A stretch of DNA of 64,000 nucleotides from DATLLN01 sp963720885 (lineage in GTDB: Bacteria; Actinomycetota; Thermoleophilia; Gaiellales; JAICJC01). The stretch covers positions 465,722-529,721 of the forward strand of contig CAVRGW010000004.1 in NCBI GenBank assembly GCA_963720885.1, in the 5' to 3' direction. The notes under the pieces are model-generated. The model made no database searches. It was not told the DNA's origin and was given only the letters and a program-made list of their open reading frames with translations. Shown here piece after piece: positions 24,942-31,982 of this stretch. The first letter of the stretch is position 1, and each line of letters starts with the position of its first letter. A program made the translations under genes and the position numbers.

Positions 24942-25696
24942 CCGCCTATATCGAGTCGCGGCGCAGCGTCTTTGGGGTCGAGCCGACCTGCCGAGTATTG
25001 GGGGTTGCGACCAGCACCCACTATGCGCGCCTGTCGCGATCGCCATCGGCACGGGCGATCCGCGATGCCGTGCTGGTGACAGAGATCCACGCTGCTCGGG
25101 AGGGCTACCGCAGCCGCTATGGCGTGCGCAAGACGTGGAAGCAGCTGAAACGCCAAGGCGTGACTGACGCCGGCCGGGAGCGGGTCGCCCGATTGATGCG
25201 TCAGGAAGGGCTGCGCGGACAGGCCCGTGTCCAGCGTGGCCGCACGCCGCGCACCACCAGGCGGGATGAGACCGCGGTCGACAGCGCCGAGGATCTGGTC
25301 AGTCGCGACTTCACCGCCAGCTGGCCAAATCAGCTGTGGGTGGCTGACCTGACCTACGTGCGGACGTGGCAGGGCTTTGGGCCGTCGGCCTGCGCCAACC
25401 CGCGGCTGGTGACCTGGTCGCCCACACCGACCGCGGATCGCAGTACACATCGCTGCACTACCGACCGCCTCGACGAACACGGTATCGCACCATCGCTGGG
25501 ATCACGGGGCGATGCCTATGACAACGCGATGGCCGAAGCCTGGGTCGCCACCTACAAGAGCGAACTCGTCCAGCACCGCCTCCTCAGCTATGAGCACCTC
25601 GAGCACGAGACGCTGCAATGGATCAGCTTCTACAACCACGACCGGCTGCATGAAGAGCTCGGCGATGTGCCACCCAGCGAGTACGACAGCAGATGA
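24938..25696 (+). pseudogene. IS3 OrfB transposase with internal deletion
   Basis: About 250 residues, normally near 290. It has the N-terminal HTH_21-like part (EGYRSRYGVRKTWKQLKRQG) and the rve-type DDE domain start (WVADLTYVRTWQGF, first Asp). The following 40 or so residues are missing, and the second catalytic Asp region (normally HTDRGSQYTS) lies in a different frame near 25430. The reading then resumes at DRLDEHGIAPSLGSRGDAYD with NAMAEAWVATYKSEL (Glu) and the tail WISFYNHDRLHEELG. The enzyme cannot be active as written. Confidence 0.8.
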
Positions 25697-26031
25697 CAGG
25701 ATCAGCAATACCAGTCCAGCCGGCGCGCAACAAGGACGCGCCGGCCAGCGTCAACGATTACGAAGAAACCACCAAACGAGCCTCCACTAAACCCGGGGCG
25801 CTTCACTCCGTCTCCTGCATGGCCCATGGTTGAGCCGATTGGGCGTGTTGGTGCTGCCGTCGCGTAGCTCGCGGGCCACCCGCGGGCAGCTCGCCTGGAT
25901 GGGTTGTCTGTCCTGATCATGTGGCCAGACAGCGTGCGTGGAAGACCGCGGGAAGACCGCTTATCCGGTGGGACGACGGCGGCGTGCGCCGTTCCGTGCT
26001 TCAGGAGCGTTGAGGTCGTGTGGGTGGGTCG

Positions 26032-26217
26032 TTATCCGACGCCGGCGCGGTCGGGATGGCGAAGTCTCGTTCGGGAGTCGCGGCGGCCGGACGCTTCGTA
26101 GGCGACGACGGTGGCGCAGATCCCGCTGACGAGAGCGAGTGCGGCGAGGGCGGGGATGGCGGTCGCGACGGGGATGAGTGCGAGGAGGACGATCGCGGCG
26201 AAGCTGCGGGAGGCCAA
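26032..26217 (-). pseudogene. C-terminal fragment of a low-temperature-requirement A-like membrane protein
   Basis: The reading FAAIVLLALIPVATAIPALA and ALALVSGICATVVAYEASGR then RDSRTRLRHP matches the last two helices and basic tail of LtrA-type proteins, usually about 390 residues. It begins abruptly at 26217, where the IS3 OrfA remnant starts, so the upstream 85% is gone. Assignment is from pattern memory and moderate. Confidence 0.5.
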
Positions 26218-26229
26218 GAATCCGGGGGC

Positions 26230-26440
26230 AGGGGTACACGAACCCGCAACTGTGCAAGCGATTGGGGGATCACCGACCAGACCTTCTATCGGTGGCGGCT
26301 GAAGTTCGGCGCGATGAGCGAGGCCGAGGCTGCCAGGTTGAAGCTGCTGGAGCAGGAGAACGCGCAGCTGAAAAAGATCGTCGCCAACCAGGCGCTGGAC
26401 ATCCAGATGCTGCCAACAGGTATCAGCCAGACCCGGGAGT
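26230..26440 (+). mobile_element. IS3-family OrfA remnant
   Basis: One frame reads WGITDQTFYRWRLKFGAMSE then AEAARLKLLEQENAQLKKIV and ANQALDIQML, the typical C-terminal half of an IS3/IS51-group OrfA. It lacks the N-terminal helix-turn-helix and the downstream OrfB, and differs in type from the IS3 element at 24573 but would match the OrfB scars at 14.3 and 21.3 kb. It may be the displaced left part of the same kind of element. Confidence 0.75.
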
Positions 26441-26535
26441 CTTCGAGCGGCGGCTCGTCAGCCGCTTGCACCGCGGCGTCCGTCTGCCACCCTCTTGATC
26501 CAAGGAGGTGGCAGACGGACGAGGCTAGTGCTGGG

Positions 26536-27330
26536 TCAGACTAGGTCTGCGCACTGACCGAGTGCTTTGTGGCCGACGTGGTTGACTTCGCCGGGGATGA
26601 ACCCTCCGGACACGCCTGGGGCGAGCTCCAGTGCAGATGAGGTTGTTCCCGACGGTGTTTTCCACGACGGCGACCGTGCGGCCCGGATCGCCCGGGTCAG
26701 TTACAGTGATGTTGGTCAGCGTCGCGTTGCCGCGATCGTGTTGAACTGGAGGCCGAGCCAGTCGGCCGTTACTCCGCTGATCGTGACGTTGCTGCCGACC
26801 GTGTTGCCCTTGATCGACCACGGGATGTCGCCCCCCCACCGGTCAACGTGATGCTGCCGCCGACCGTCAACTGTCGCAGCAGCACAGTGTTCGCGGCGGT
26901 CGCGGTGACGTTCCCGTTGACGGTGATAACCGTGTGCTTCTTTCGATGGGTTTGCGCACGGCACTCCAGCGAACATGCCGATGGTGTTCTTCGGCTGGCA
27001 GCCCATGCCCAGCAATGAGCCCGCTCCGGCCGTGACGTTGCGTCCGACGGTGATCGTCGACGGAGCGCTTTGCGCGTCGAGCACGGCCCCGGCGGCGACG
27101 TTGATGCTGCCGGTGACGTTGATCACGGCAGGGGCACGATGTTGCACACACCCTTGACCGTGATGCTGGAGTATTTCCCCGAGGGGATGCTGGTGAACTG
27201 CCCCTTGGCGAAATTACCGCCTGTGCATGTGTAGGCCGGGAGCCGCGCTGGCGGTACCGACCAGTCCAGTGGCGGCCGCCCCCAACGACGTCAGCAACGT
27301 GGCTACGCCGAACAGGATACGAAACCTCAT
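26536..27330 (-). pseudogene. Secreted repeat protein with several frameshifts
   Basis: From ATG 27330 there is a signal peptide (FRILFGVATLLTSLGAAATG, then VGTASAAP). The remaining protein is spread over at least four frame changes: YTCTGGNFAKGQFTSIPSG, then PAVINVTGSINVAAGAVLDA, STITVGRNVTAGAGSLLG, GGGGDIPWSIKGNTVGSNVT, NTLTNITVTDPGDPGRTVAV and GGFIPGEVNHVGHKALGQCA to a TGA at 26536. The repeated short G-x-V-x-A/N units suggest a right-handed beta-helix or similar repetitive surface protein of about 250 residues. The number of shifts points to decay or poor sequence quality. Confidence 0.65.
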
Positions 27331-27494
27331 ACTTGCCCCCTTCGTCTGGTGTGTCACGAACCAGTGCCCAGCAACCGCGACGCAGGCTCGGCCGTGACGG
27401 AGCTTGACCGATTCTCCCACCGCAGGCCGGAAAGTCAACTCGTTCGAAATCGCCCCTGGAAGGCGCCGTCGGGGGGGCGCAGACCCCGCTCAAA

Positions 27495-27586
27495 CCGCTC
27501 GTTGAGCCAAACCCGTTCGGCCTTCAAAATCGGCAAGCGCATGTTAGCCCATGCGTTGGTAGGTTCGACTCCTGCGCCGCTCCGCT
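27495..27586 (+). repeat. tRNA-like dispersed repeat, copy B
   Basis: Nearly identical to copy A at 24365. It has GCTCGTTGAGC, CTTCAAAA, the variable-arm-like stem CGCATG/CATGCG, and a T-arm GTAGG-TTCGACT-CCTGC, ending GCCGCTCCGCT. Similarity to copy C extends further left (from about 27458, GGAAGGCGCCGTCGGGGG). With copy A it brackets the 24.5-27.5 kb block of IS and relic genes. Confidence 0.7.
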
Positions 27587-27804
27587 GCCAGAAACCTGCA
27601 TGGGTTGACCCATTCCCGACGTCTTGGTGCTGCGCCGTCGTCATAGAGTTCGCTCAGAACCGGTGTTATCGGGATCGGGTGCGTGGCCAGACGCGCCGTG
27701 AGGAGACCGGGCTGAAACCGGCAATTCGTGGGTCGGGTGTGGTTACGGAAGGAGATGGTCGCAGGCGATGCTGCGATCAGCCGGGTGAGAACGACGTCGC
27801 TCAT
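27587..27804 (-). pseudogene. Possible SRPBCC protein start, truncated
   Basis: An ATG overlapping the ArsR stop (ATGA) begins MSDVVLTRLIAASPATIS, which looks like the first strand of an SRPBCC (AHSA1-type) protein. After about 18 residues the resemblance is lost and the reading enters repeat copy B. ArsR-SRPBCC pairs occur at two other places in the window in this order, which supports the idea. Confidence 0.35.
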
Positions 27805-28101
27805 CCGCGCTCCGCTTCCTCGGCCAGTACCGCGAGTCGGTCGAGTCGGCCGGCCCAGAACGACTCGAGGAACGGCCACCAGCGGCCCTAGTTGCTCGTG
27901 GTCGGCTCGGTAGAGCCGCCGCTTTCCGTCGCGGCGCACGGTCACCAAACCTGCGCCGCGCAGCAGCGCCAGATGCTGGGACACGCCGCCGTAGCTGAGG
28001 TCGAGCCGATCAGCGAACTCCCCGACTGGGAGCTCGTCGTTCCACACCGGCCGCAAGATCTCTTGGCGTCGCGGTTCGGCGACGAGCTGCAGCGTATCCA
28101 T
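27801..28101 (-). pseudogene. ArsR-family regulator with a C-terminal frameshift
   Basis: MDTLQLVAEPRRQEILRPVW then ELPVGEFADRLDLSYGGVSQ and HLALLRGAGLVTVRRDGKRR form a complete ArsR winged helix. Near 27880 the frame shifts; the other frame gives FLESFWAGRLDRLAVLAEEA to a TGA at 27801, the expected C-terminus. A start at 28101 fits a -10 box (TAAAAT on the minus strand, 28109-28114) about 7 nt upstream, giving a leaderless message; ATG 28110 is the alternative. Its DNA-binding core is intact, so it may still work. Confidence 0.75.
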
Positions 28102-28109
28102 GAAAGTCA

Positions 28110-28156
28110 TTTTAGCCGACAGCGAAATCTATGGTACGTTTTCGCTGTCCCTAAAA
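28110..28156. promoter_or_regulatory. Shared operator/promoter between divergent ArsR and SRPBCC genes
   Basis: Two near-identical arms face each other: TTTTAGCCGACAGCGAAA (28110-28127) and, inverted, TTTTCGCTGTCCCTAAAA (28139-28156). Each outer end supplies a TAAAAT hexamer, a good -10 box for the gene on that side. A repressor bound to the arms would silence both genes at once, a compact autoregulatory design. Confidence 0.7.
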
Positions 28157-28171
28157 TGAGAGGAGCCAGCC

Positions 28172-28585
28172 ATGACGGACATCAAGTTCCGCTTCGACGT
28201 CGATGCTCCACCGCAGACCGTGCTCGATGCGCTGAAGACCAGCGAGGGCATCCAGGCTTCTGGACGACCAGCGCCGAGGCCCCGCCGAGGTGGGCCAGAC
28301 GCTGTGGCTCGGCTTCCCGGTCGCTCCCGCGCCGTTCGACCTGCGGCTGGAGCGCTCCGACGACCGGGCGTGGCATGGCGCACCGAAACCTTCCCTCCTC
28401 ATTGGGTCGGCACCACCATCCACTGGGACGTCCACCACCGCGACGGCGGCTCGACGGTGGCGTTCCGGCACGAGGGCTTCGCCGACATCGGCGACGCCGG
28501 CAGCGCGGCATACACTTGGGGCCAGATCATGGTGCAGCTCAAGCACTACGCCGAAACCGGTACACCCGAACCGGTCTTCGCTTGA
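28172..28585 (+). pseudogene. SRPBCC-domain protein with frameshifts
   Basis: Begins MTDIKFRFDVDAPPQTVLDA then LKTSEGIQ, and continues in other frames as GFWTTSAEAP, EVGQTLWLGFPVAPAPFDLR and LERSDDRA, before returning to WRTETFPPHWVGTTIHWDVH and DIGDAGSAAYTWGQIMVQLK. The order matches AHSA1-type SRPBCC proteins (about 140 residues). GAGAGGAG precedes the ATG. At least three single-base shifts are needed to read it, in a gene whose two ends are well conserved. Confidence 0.7.
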
Positions 28586-28589
28586 CGAG

Positions 28590-29030
28590 ATGGCGGTCGA
28601 CGTCCTGACGCGGATCGAGATCGACTGCCCACGCGAGCGCGTCGCGGACTACGCGTCCGACCCCGCCAATGCGACCGCGTGGTACAAGAACATCAAGAGC
28701 GTCGAATGGCCCGCCGAAGAGCCGCTTGCAGTCGGATCCCGGATGGCATTCGTCGCCCGGTTTCTGGGGCGGGAGCTCGTCTACACCTACGAGATCAGGG
28801 AACTCGTGCCGGGCGAACGACTGGTGATGAGCACCGCTGACGGGCCGTTCCCGATGCAGACCACGTACACGTGGGAGGACGGTGGCGCCGGCCGCACACG
28901 GATGACGCTGCGAAACACCGGCCATCCCTCCGGCTTCTCGAAACTCACCGCCCCGATCATGTCCACAGCGATGCGGCGAGCGAACCGCAAAGACCTCGAG
29001 CGACTCAAACGACTCGTCGAGTCCCGCTAG
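28590..29030 (+). CDS. SRPBCC-family protein (polyketide cyclase-like)
   Basis: A 146-residue intact protein: MAVDVLTRIEIDCPRERVAD (first strand and helix), NATAWYKNIKSVEWPAEEPL, FLGRELVYTYEIRELVPGER and TTYTWEDGGAGRTRMTLRNT, ending with a long C-terminal helix (RRANRKDLERLKRLVE). This is the START/Bet-v-1-like fold used for binding hydrophobic ligands. It starts 4 nt after the preceding relic's stop, so both were cotranscribed from the divergent promoter at 28110-28156. Confidence 0.85.
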   Translation: MAVDVLTRIEIDCPRERVADYASDPANATAWYKNIKSVEWPAEEPLAVGSRMAFVARFLGRELVYTYEIRELVPGERLVMSTADGPFPMQTTYTWEDGGAGRTRMTLRNTGHPSGFSKLTAPIMSTAMRRANRKDLERLKRLVESR

Positions 29031-29059
29031 GCACCAAGTCCACCGGCGCGACGGCGCGT

Positions 29060-29275
29060 CTACGGGTTGAGAGCCTCACTGAGCTCCAGCGATCCACCGC
29101 GCTCGATGAAGGCGTGATTCTCGACGAGTCTGACCGCGGCATCGAGGCTGTCCGCCTGCAGCAGGGTATATCCAGAGACGGGGCCAGCGGCTCGATCCGT
29201 TGTCACGCCGGCTGGGCTGACGGTCTTTGCCGGGCCGAGCGGGGCGCCCGAAGACGGTGATCCATTCCGAGGCAT
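29060..29275 (-). pseudogene. YCII-related domain protein, N-terminus missing
   Basis: The last 60 residues (LGPAKTVSPAGVTTDRAAGP, then VSGYTLLQADSLDAAVRLVE and FIERGGSLELSEALNP) follow the C-terminal half of YCII/DGPF-type proteins, small alpha/beta dimers often next to ECF sigma factors. The first half of the usual 110 residues is absent or out of frame, and the region overlaps the start of the opposing AraC relic. Confidence 0.5.
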
Positions 29276-29279
29276 CCAA

Positions 29280-29801
29280 TGACGAGCCCGGCTTCCGCGC
29301 CGTGCTCGCAAAGATCGCCGACGTTTTCCTGACGCAGGCATTGCGGGTCTGGCTGGTCGGGGCAGAACGCGCCGGATTGCTGGTGGTCGGCGCCCCTGCG
29401 AGACCCGGCCATCACCAAGGCGCTCCGGATCATCCGCGAGCGGCCGGCGGAGCCGTGGTCACTCGACAGGCTCGCCCAGCACGCGGGGCTCCCCGCACCG
29501 CGTTCGCCACCCGATTCCGCGCCCTCGTGGGCGAGCCCCCCATGCGCTATGTCACCAAGGCACGGCTCAGCCTGGCCGCCGGGTACCTCGCGACCAGTCG
29601 GGCGAGCATCCATGAGATCGCCCATCTGGCCGGCTACAACGACGAGGCGTCGCTGTCGAAGGCCTTCCGACGCGAGTTTGGACAGCCCCGGGGGAGTACC
29701 GCACCTCCGCACGCCGGCCCCCTTCGATCCTCGTAGTCGACGCGCTGCAGGCGGACCGCGCACCAGCTGCTGAACCCGCCGCCTCCCTGCCGCGGGTATA
29801 G
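29280..29801 (+). pseudogene. AraC-family regulator with frameshifts
   Basis: The N-terminal part has LAKIADVFLTQALRVWLVGA, typical of the cupin-6-type AraC ligand domain's end. The next frame gives LRDPAITKALRIIRERPAEP and WSLDRLAQHAGL, then RTAFATRFRALVGEPPMRYV, LSLAAGYLATSRASIHEIAH and LAGYNDEASLSKAFRREFGQ, the double helix-turn-helix, and after another shift PGEYRTSARR. At least three shifts are needed, so no full-length regulator is made as written. Most of the ligand-binding domain is absent. Confidence 0.75.
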
Positions 29802-29812
29802 GGATCGCGTCC

Positions 29813-29968
29813 GTGCAGTTCACGGTCGAGAGTGATATCGACCGGCCTACGGATGAAGTATTCGACCGGGCCGCCGACGCGCGCCACGAGCCGGAATGGA
29901 ACACCCAGGTGTCGCGCTCTGATCTCACCCTGTCGCGGAACTTCATGCGCTACAGCGAGGGCGGATAA
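29813..29968 (+). pseudogene. SRPBCC-family protein, internally deleted
   Basis: GTG 29813 starts VQFTVESDIDRPTDEVFDRA then ADARHEPEWNTQVSRSDLT, the N-terminal third of a polyketide-cyclase-like SRPBCC protein, directly joined to LSRNFMRYSEGG and a TAA. The full protein is about 145 residues; here only 51 are encoded, so an internal deletion has removed the ligand pocket. Confidence 0.65.
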
Positions 29969-30017
29969 GGACGGCCGCGTGCGGTTGCGACGGCGGTCGC
30001 GCTGAAAGAGTCTGCAC

Positions 30018-30105
30018 GGAGGGCGCCGTTGGGGGCGCAGACGTCTCGCGAACCGGCTCATGGAGCCGAATCCGCCCTATCTTCAAAACCGCCGGTGCGC
30101 AGCAG
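30018..30105 (+). repeat. tRNA-like dispersed repeat, copy C (diverged)
   Basis: Shares GGCGCCGT(T)GGGGGCGCAGAC with copy B and continues with the hairpin GGCTC-ATG-GAGCC and TCTTCAAAACC, but lacks the T-arm part present in copies A and B. The outer GTCTGC (30011) can also pair with GCAGAC (30036). It is the most diverged of the three. Confidence 0.5.
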
Positions 30106-30286
30106 CAGCTGGCGAGGTCTGCCCGAGCTTGAAGTAGCCCAGCTTCCGGAGCGCCCAGACCTCTTGCTCGGGAGTCAGCGAGTCCCAGTAGGCGGCCGCT
30201 TCGCGCTCCCTCTGGGCGCGGCTCTTCGGCTTCTCCGCTGGCAGCGGAGGCAAAGTACGAGGGACGAATCGTGCACTTTTCGGCAT
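30083..30286 (-). CDS. Small hypothetical basic protein
   Basis: A 67-residue reading with natural-looking composition: MPKSARFVPRTLPPLPAEKP, then KSRAQREREAAAYWDSLTPE and QEVWALRKLGYFKLGQT. The helix-forming REREAAAYWDSLTPEQEVWAL suggests a short helical hairpin. Its end runs into repeat copy C, so the C-terminus may be altered. No family is recognised. Confidence 0.4.
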   Translation of the reverse strand: MPKSARFVPRTLPPLPAEKPKSRAQREREAAAYWDSLTPEQEVWALRKLGYFKLGQTSPAAAAHRRF

Positions 30287-30533
30287 TTCGGGCTTTCGAA
30301 AACGGCTTGGTTGAGCTGTGTAGCGTCGGCGGTGCGGGTCGGTGGTGTCCGGCTCGTGGGAGAGGGTGCGGCGGGCGGCGGGATGACTCGTGGTTTAGCT
30401 GGCCGAGTCGTGCCTTTGTTTGGATCTGTCTCCCGCCGCTCGCCGTCCCTGGGTGCCGTCGTGACTTCATAGAAGCCTGACATCGCTCGACACAGCTCTG
30501 TCCGGCGGCGTCCTCCATCAGCCGTGAGGAGGA
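30287..30533. other. Left non-coding end of the IS110 element
   Basis: About 250 nt without a convincing gene, directly before an IS110-group transposase. In this group the non-coding left end encodes the bridge RNA that specifies donor and target DNA, so a structured RNA may lie here. An 8-nt match ATAGAAGC occurs both at about 30469 and just after the gene (about 31550) and may mark the element ends, though that would leave only some 65 nt of left end. Confidence 0.4.
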
Positions 30534-31544
30534 ATGGGCATGATCGCAGTCGGGGTGGACACCCACAAGCACCGGCACGTCGCAGTGGCGCTGGATGCGC
30601 TGGGCGGGGTGCTCGGTGAGCTCGTGATCGCAGCGACCGCTGCTGGCTACGGCCAGCTGGTCGCTTGGCTGTCCGGGTTAGATGGGGAGGTGGTGGTCGG
30701 GATCGAAGGCGCCGGCTCCTATGGCGCCGGCCTCTGCCAGCATCTGCGCGGTGCCGGTGTGGTCGTGGTCGAGGTGGAGCGGCCGCGTCGACGCGATCGA
30801 CGCGCGGGCAAGTCCGACACGATCGACGCGCTGTTGGCGGCCAAGCGGGTGATCGCCGGCGATGGTCTCTCGACGCCGCGCGCGGCCGGCACCCACGCCG
30901 CGCTTCGTGTCCTGTTGGTGGCGTATCGCTCCTGTCTAGAGGAGCGCACGCGGCTGCTCAATCAGCTGCAAGGCCTGCATGTCACGGCGCCGGCGGCGCT
31001 GCGCGAGCGAATCGGGCACGGCAATGGCGCCCGACTCGCCGATCGACTCTCGCGGATGCGAGACCGGCCGGGTGCGCAGCTGCACGAGCAGACGATGCTG
31101 GCCGTGCTGCGTGACCTGGCCAGACGCGCTCGCCAGCTCGACGGACAAGCCAGCCAGTACCGGTCACAGATCACGGCGCTTGTCCGCGAGCTTCACCCGA
31201 CGCTAATGGACGAGCCTGGCGTCGGCCCGATCAGCGCCGCCAAGCTGCTGGTGCTCGACGCGGCGCGCTTCCGAAACGAGGCCGCGTTCGCGCGTGGCAA
31301 TGGCACCGCGCCTCAGCCGGCGTCATCCGGCCAGACCATCCGCCATCGGCTTTCCCGCGCCGGCGACCGCCAAGCCAACAATGCGATCCACACGATCGCC
31401 ATGAACCGAGCCGTAAACCACCCCGAGTCGCGCGCCTACCTCGAGCGGAAAACCCGGCAAGGCAAGACCCACCGAGAAGCGATGCGAGCACTGAAACGCC
31501 ACATCTCAAGACGCATGTACCGACGACTGATCGAACCAACTTGA
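30534..31544 (+). CDS. IS110-family transposase (DEDD/serine recombinase type)
   Basis: A 336-residue intact transposase. The N-terminal RuvC-like domain shows GVDTHKHRHVAVALD (Asp near 9), VVGIEGAGSYGAGL (Glu near 59) and RAGKSDTIDALLAA (two Asp near 95-98). The C-terminal Tnp domain has LMDEPGVGPISAAKLL and PASSGQTIRHRLSRAGDRQA, whose Ser near 263 is the proposed nucleophile, and ends THREAMRALKRHISRRMYRR. GAGGAGG precedes the ATG. Length is slightly short for the family (340-400). A remnant of a similar gene lies at 24475. Confidence 0.93.
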   Translation: MGMIAVGVDTHKHRHVAVALDALGGVLGELVIAATAAGYGQLVAWLSGLDGEVVVGIEGAGSYGAGLCQHLRGAGVVVVEVERPRRRDRRAGKSDTIDALLAAKRVIAGDGLSTPRAAGTHAALRVLLVAYRSCLEERTRLLNQLQGLHVTAPAALRERIGHGNGARLADRLSRMRDRPGAQLHEQTMLAVLRDLARRARQLDGQASQYRSQITALVRELHPTLMDEPGVGPISAAKLLVLDAARFRNEAAFARGNGTAPQPASSGQTIRHRLSRAGDRQANNAIHTIAMNRAVNHPESRAYLERKTRQGKTHREAMRALKRHISRRMYRRLIEPT

Positions 31545-31561
31545 CACTATAGAAGCATCCA

Positions 31562-31634
31562 TGCGCCCGGCACGATTCGAACGTGCGACCTCTGCCTCCG
31601 CAGGGCAGCGCTCTATCCCCTGAGCTACGGGCGC
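31562..31634 (-). tRNA. tRNA-Arg (anticodon GCG)
   Basis: A complete 73-nt cloverleaf: acceptor GCGCCCG/CGGGCGC with A discriminator, D-stem GCTC/GAGC, anticodon stem CTGCC/GGCAG with loop CTGCGGA (anticodon GCG), and T-stem GCACG/CGTGC with loop TTCGAAT. No CCA is encoded. Its 5' half recurs at 33244-33278. It sits at the border between the decayed left region and the better conserved right region. Confidence 0.95.
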
Positions 31635-31982
31635 GTTTTTCAAACTGGGAGCAGCTTTGCGGCCGCTTTGGGCGCTCCGCTGCTTTACTCCCTCGTGCTT
31701 GAGGGTTGGAGTGTACCGGGTACCGCTCATCGCTCCGCCTCCTTCGGTTCGTGGTCGGTGAGATCATCCCACGCCGCCGGATTCCTGAAAGGCGGTCTGG
31801 CCGCTCCGACACCAGCGCCCTAGCCGCAGCGCCGTCGGAAGCCGAGGGGGCCCTGGGTGACCGCGCTCTGTGCAGATCTCGGCGCGTGCGCTCCGCGGTG
31901 GGGACGATCGCGCGGATCTATCATCGCGGCGAAAGGCTTCAGAACAAACGCGCGGGCGAACCCCGGTCGGTAGGGTGACCGC
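31635..31982. other. Intergenic region between tRNA-Arg and the M20 peptidase
   Basis: About 350 nt. It should contain the tRNA-Arg promoter (minus strand) and that of the peptidase gene. No protein family is recognised in any frame and no clear promoter hexamers stand out. Confidence 0.4.

Larger units (their letters stand above)
24573..25807 (+). mobile_element. IS3-family insertion sequence, about 1.24 kb, defective
   Basis: The terminal inverted repeats are visible. The left end (24573-24600) starts TGAAGCACCCCGGG and ends GTGGAGGCTC; the right end (25780-25807) reads the same on the opposite strand with TGAAGCGCCCCGGG. Between them lie OrfA and OrfB of an IS3-type transposase, overlapping in ATGA. 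OrfA has an early frameshift and another in its middle, and OrfB lacks about 40 residues of the DDE domain, so the element is not autonomous. No clear target-site duplication is visible. Confidence 0.85.
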
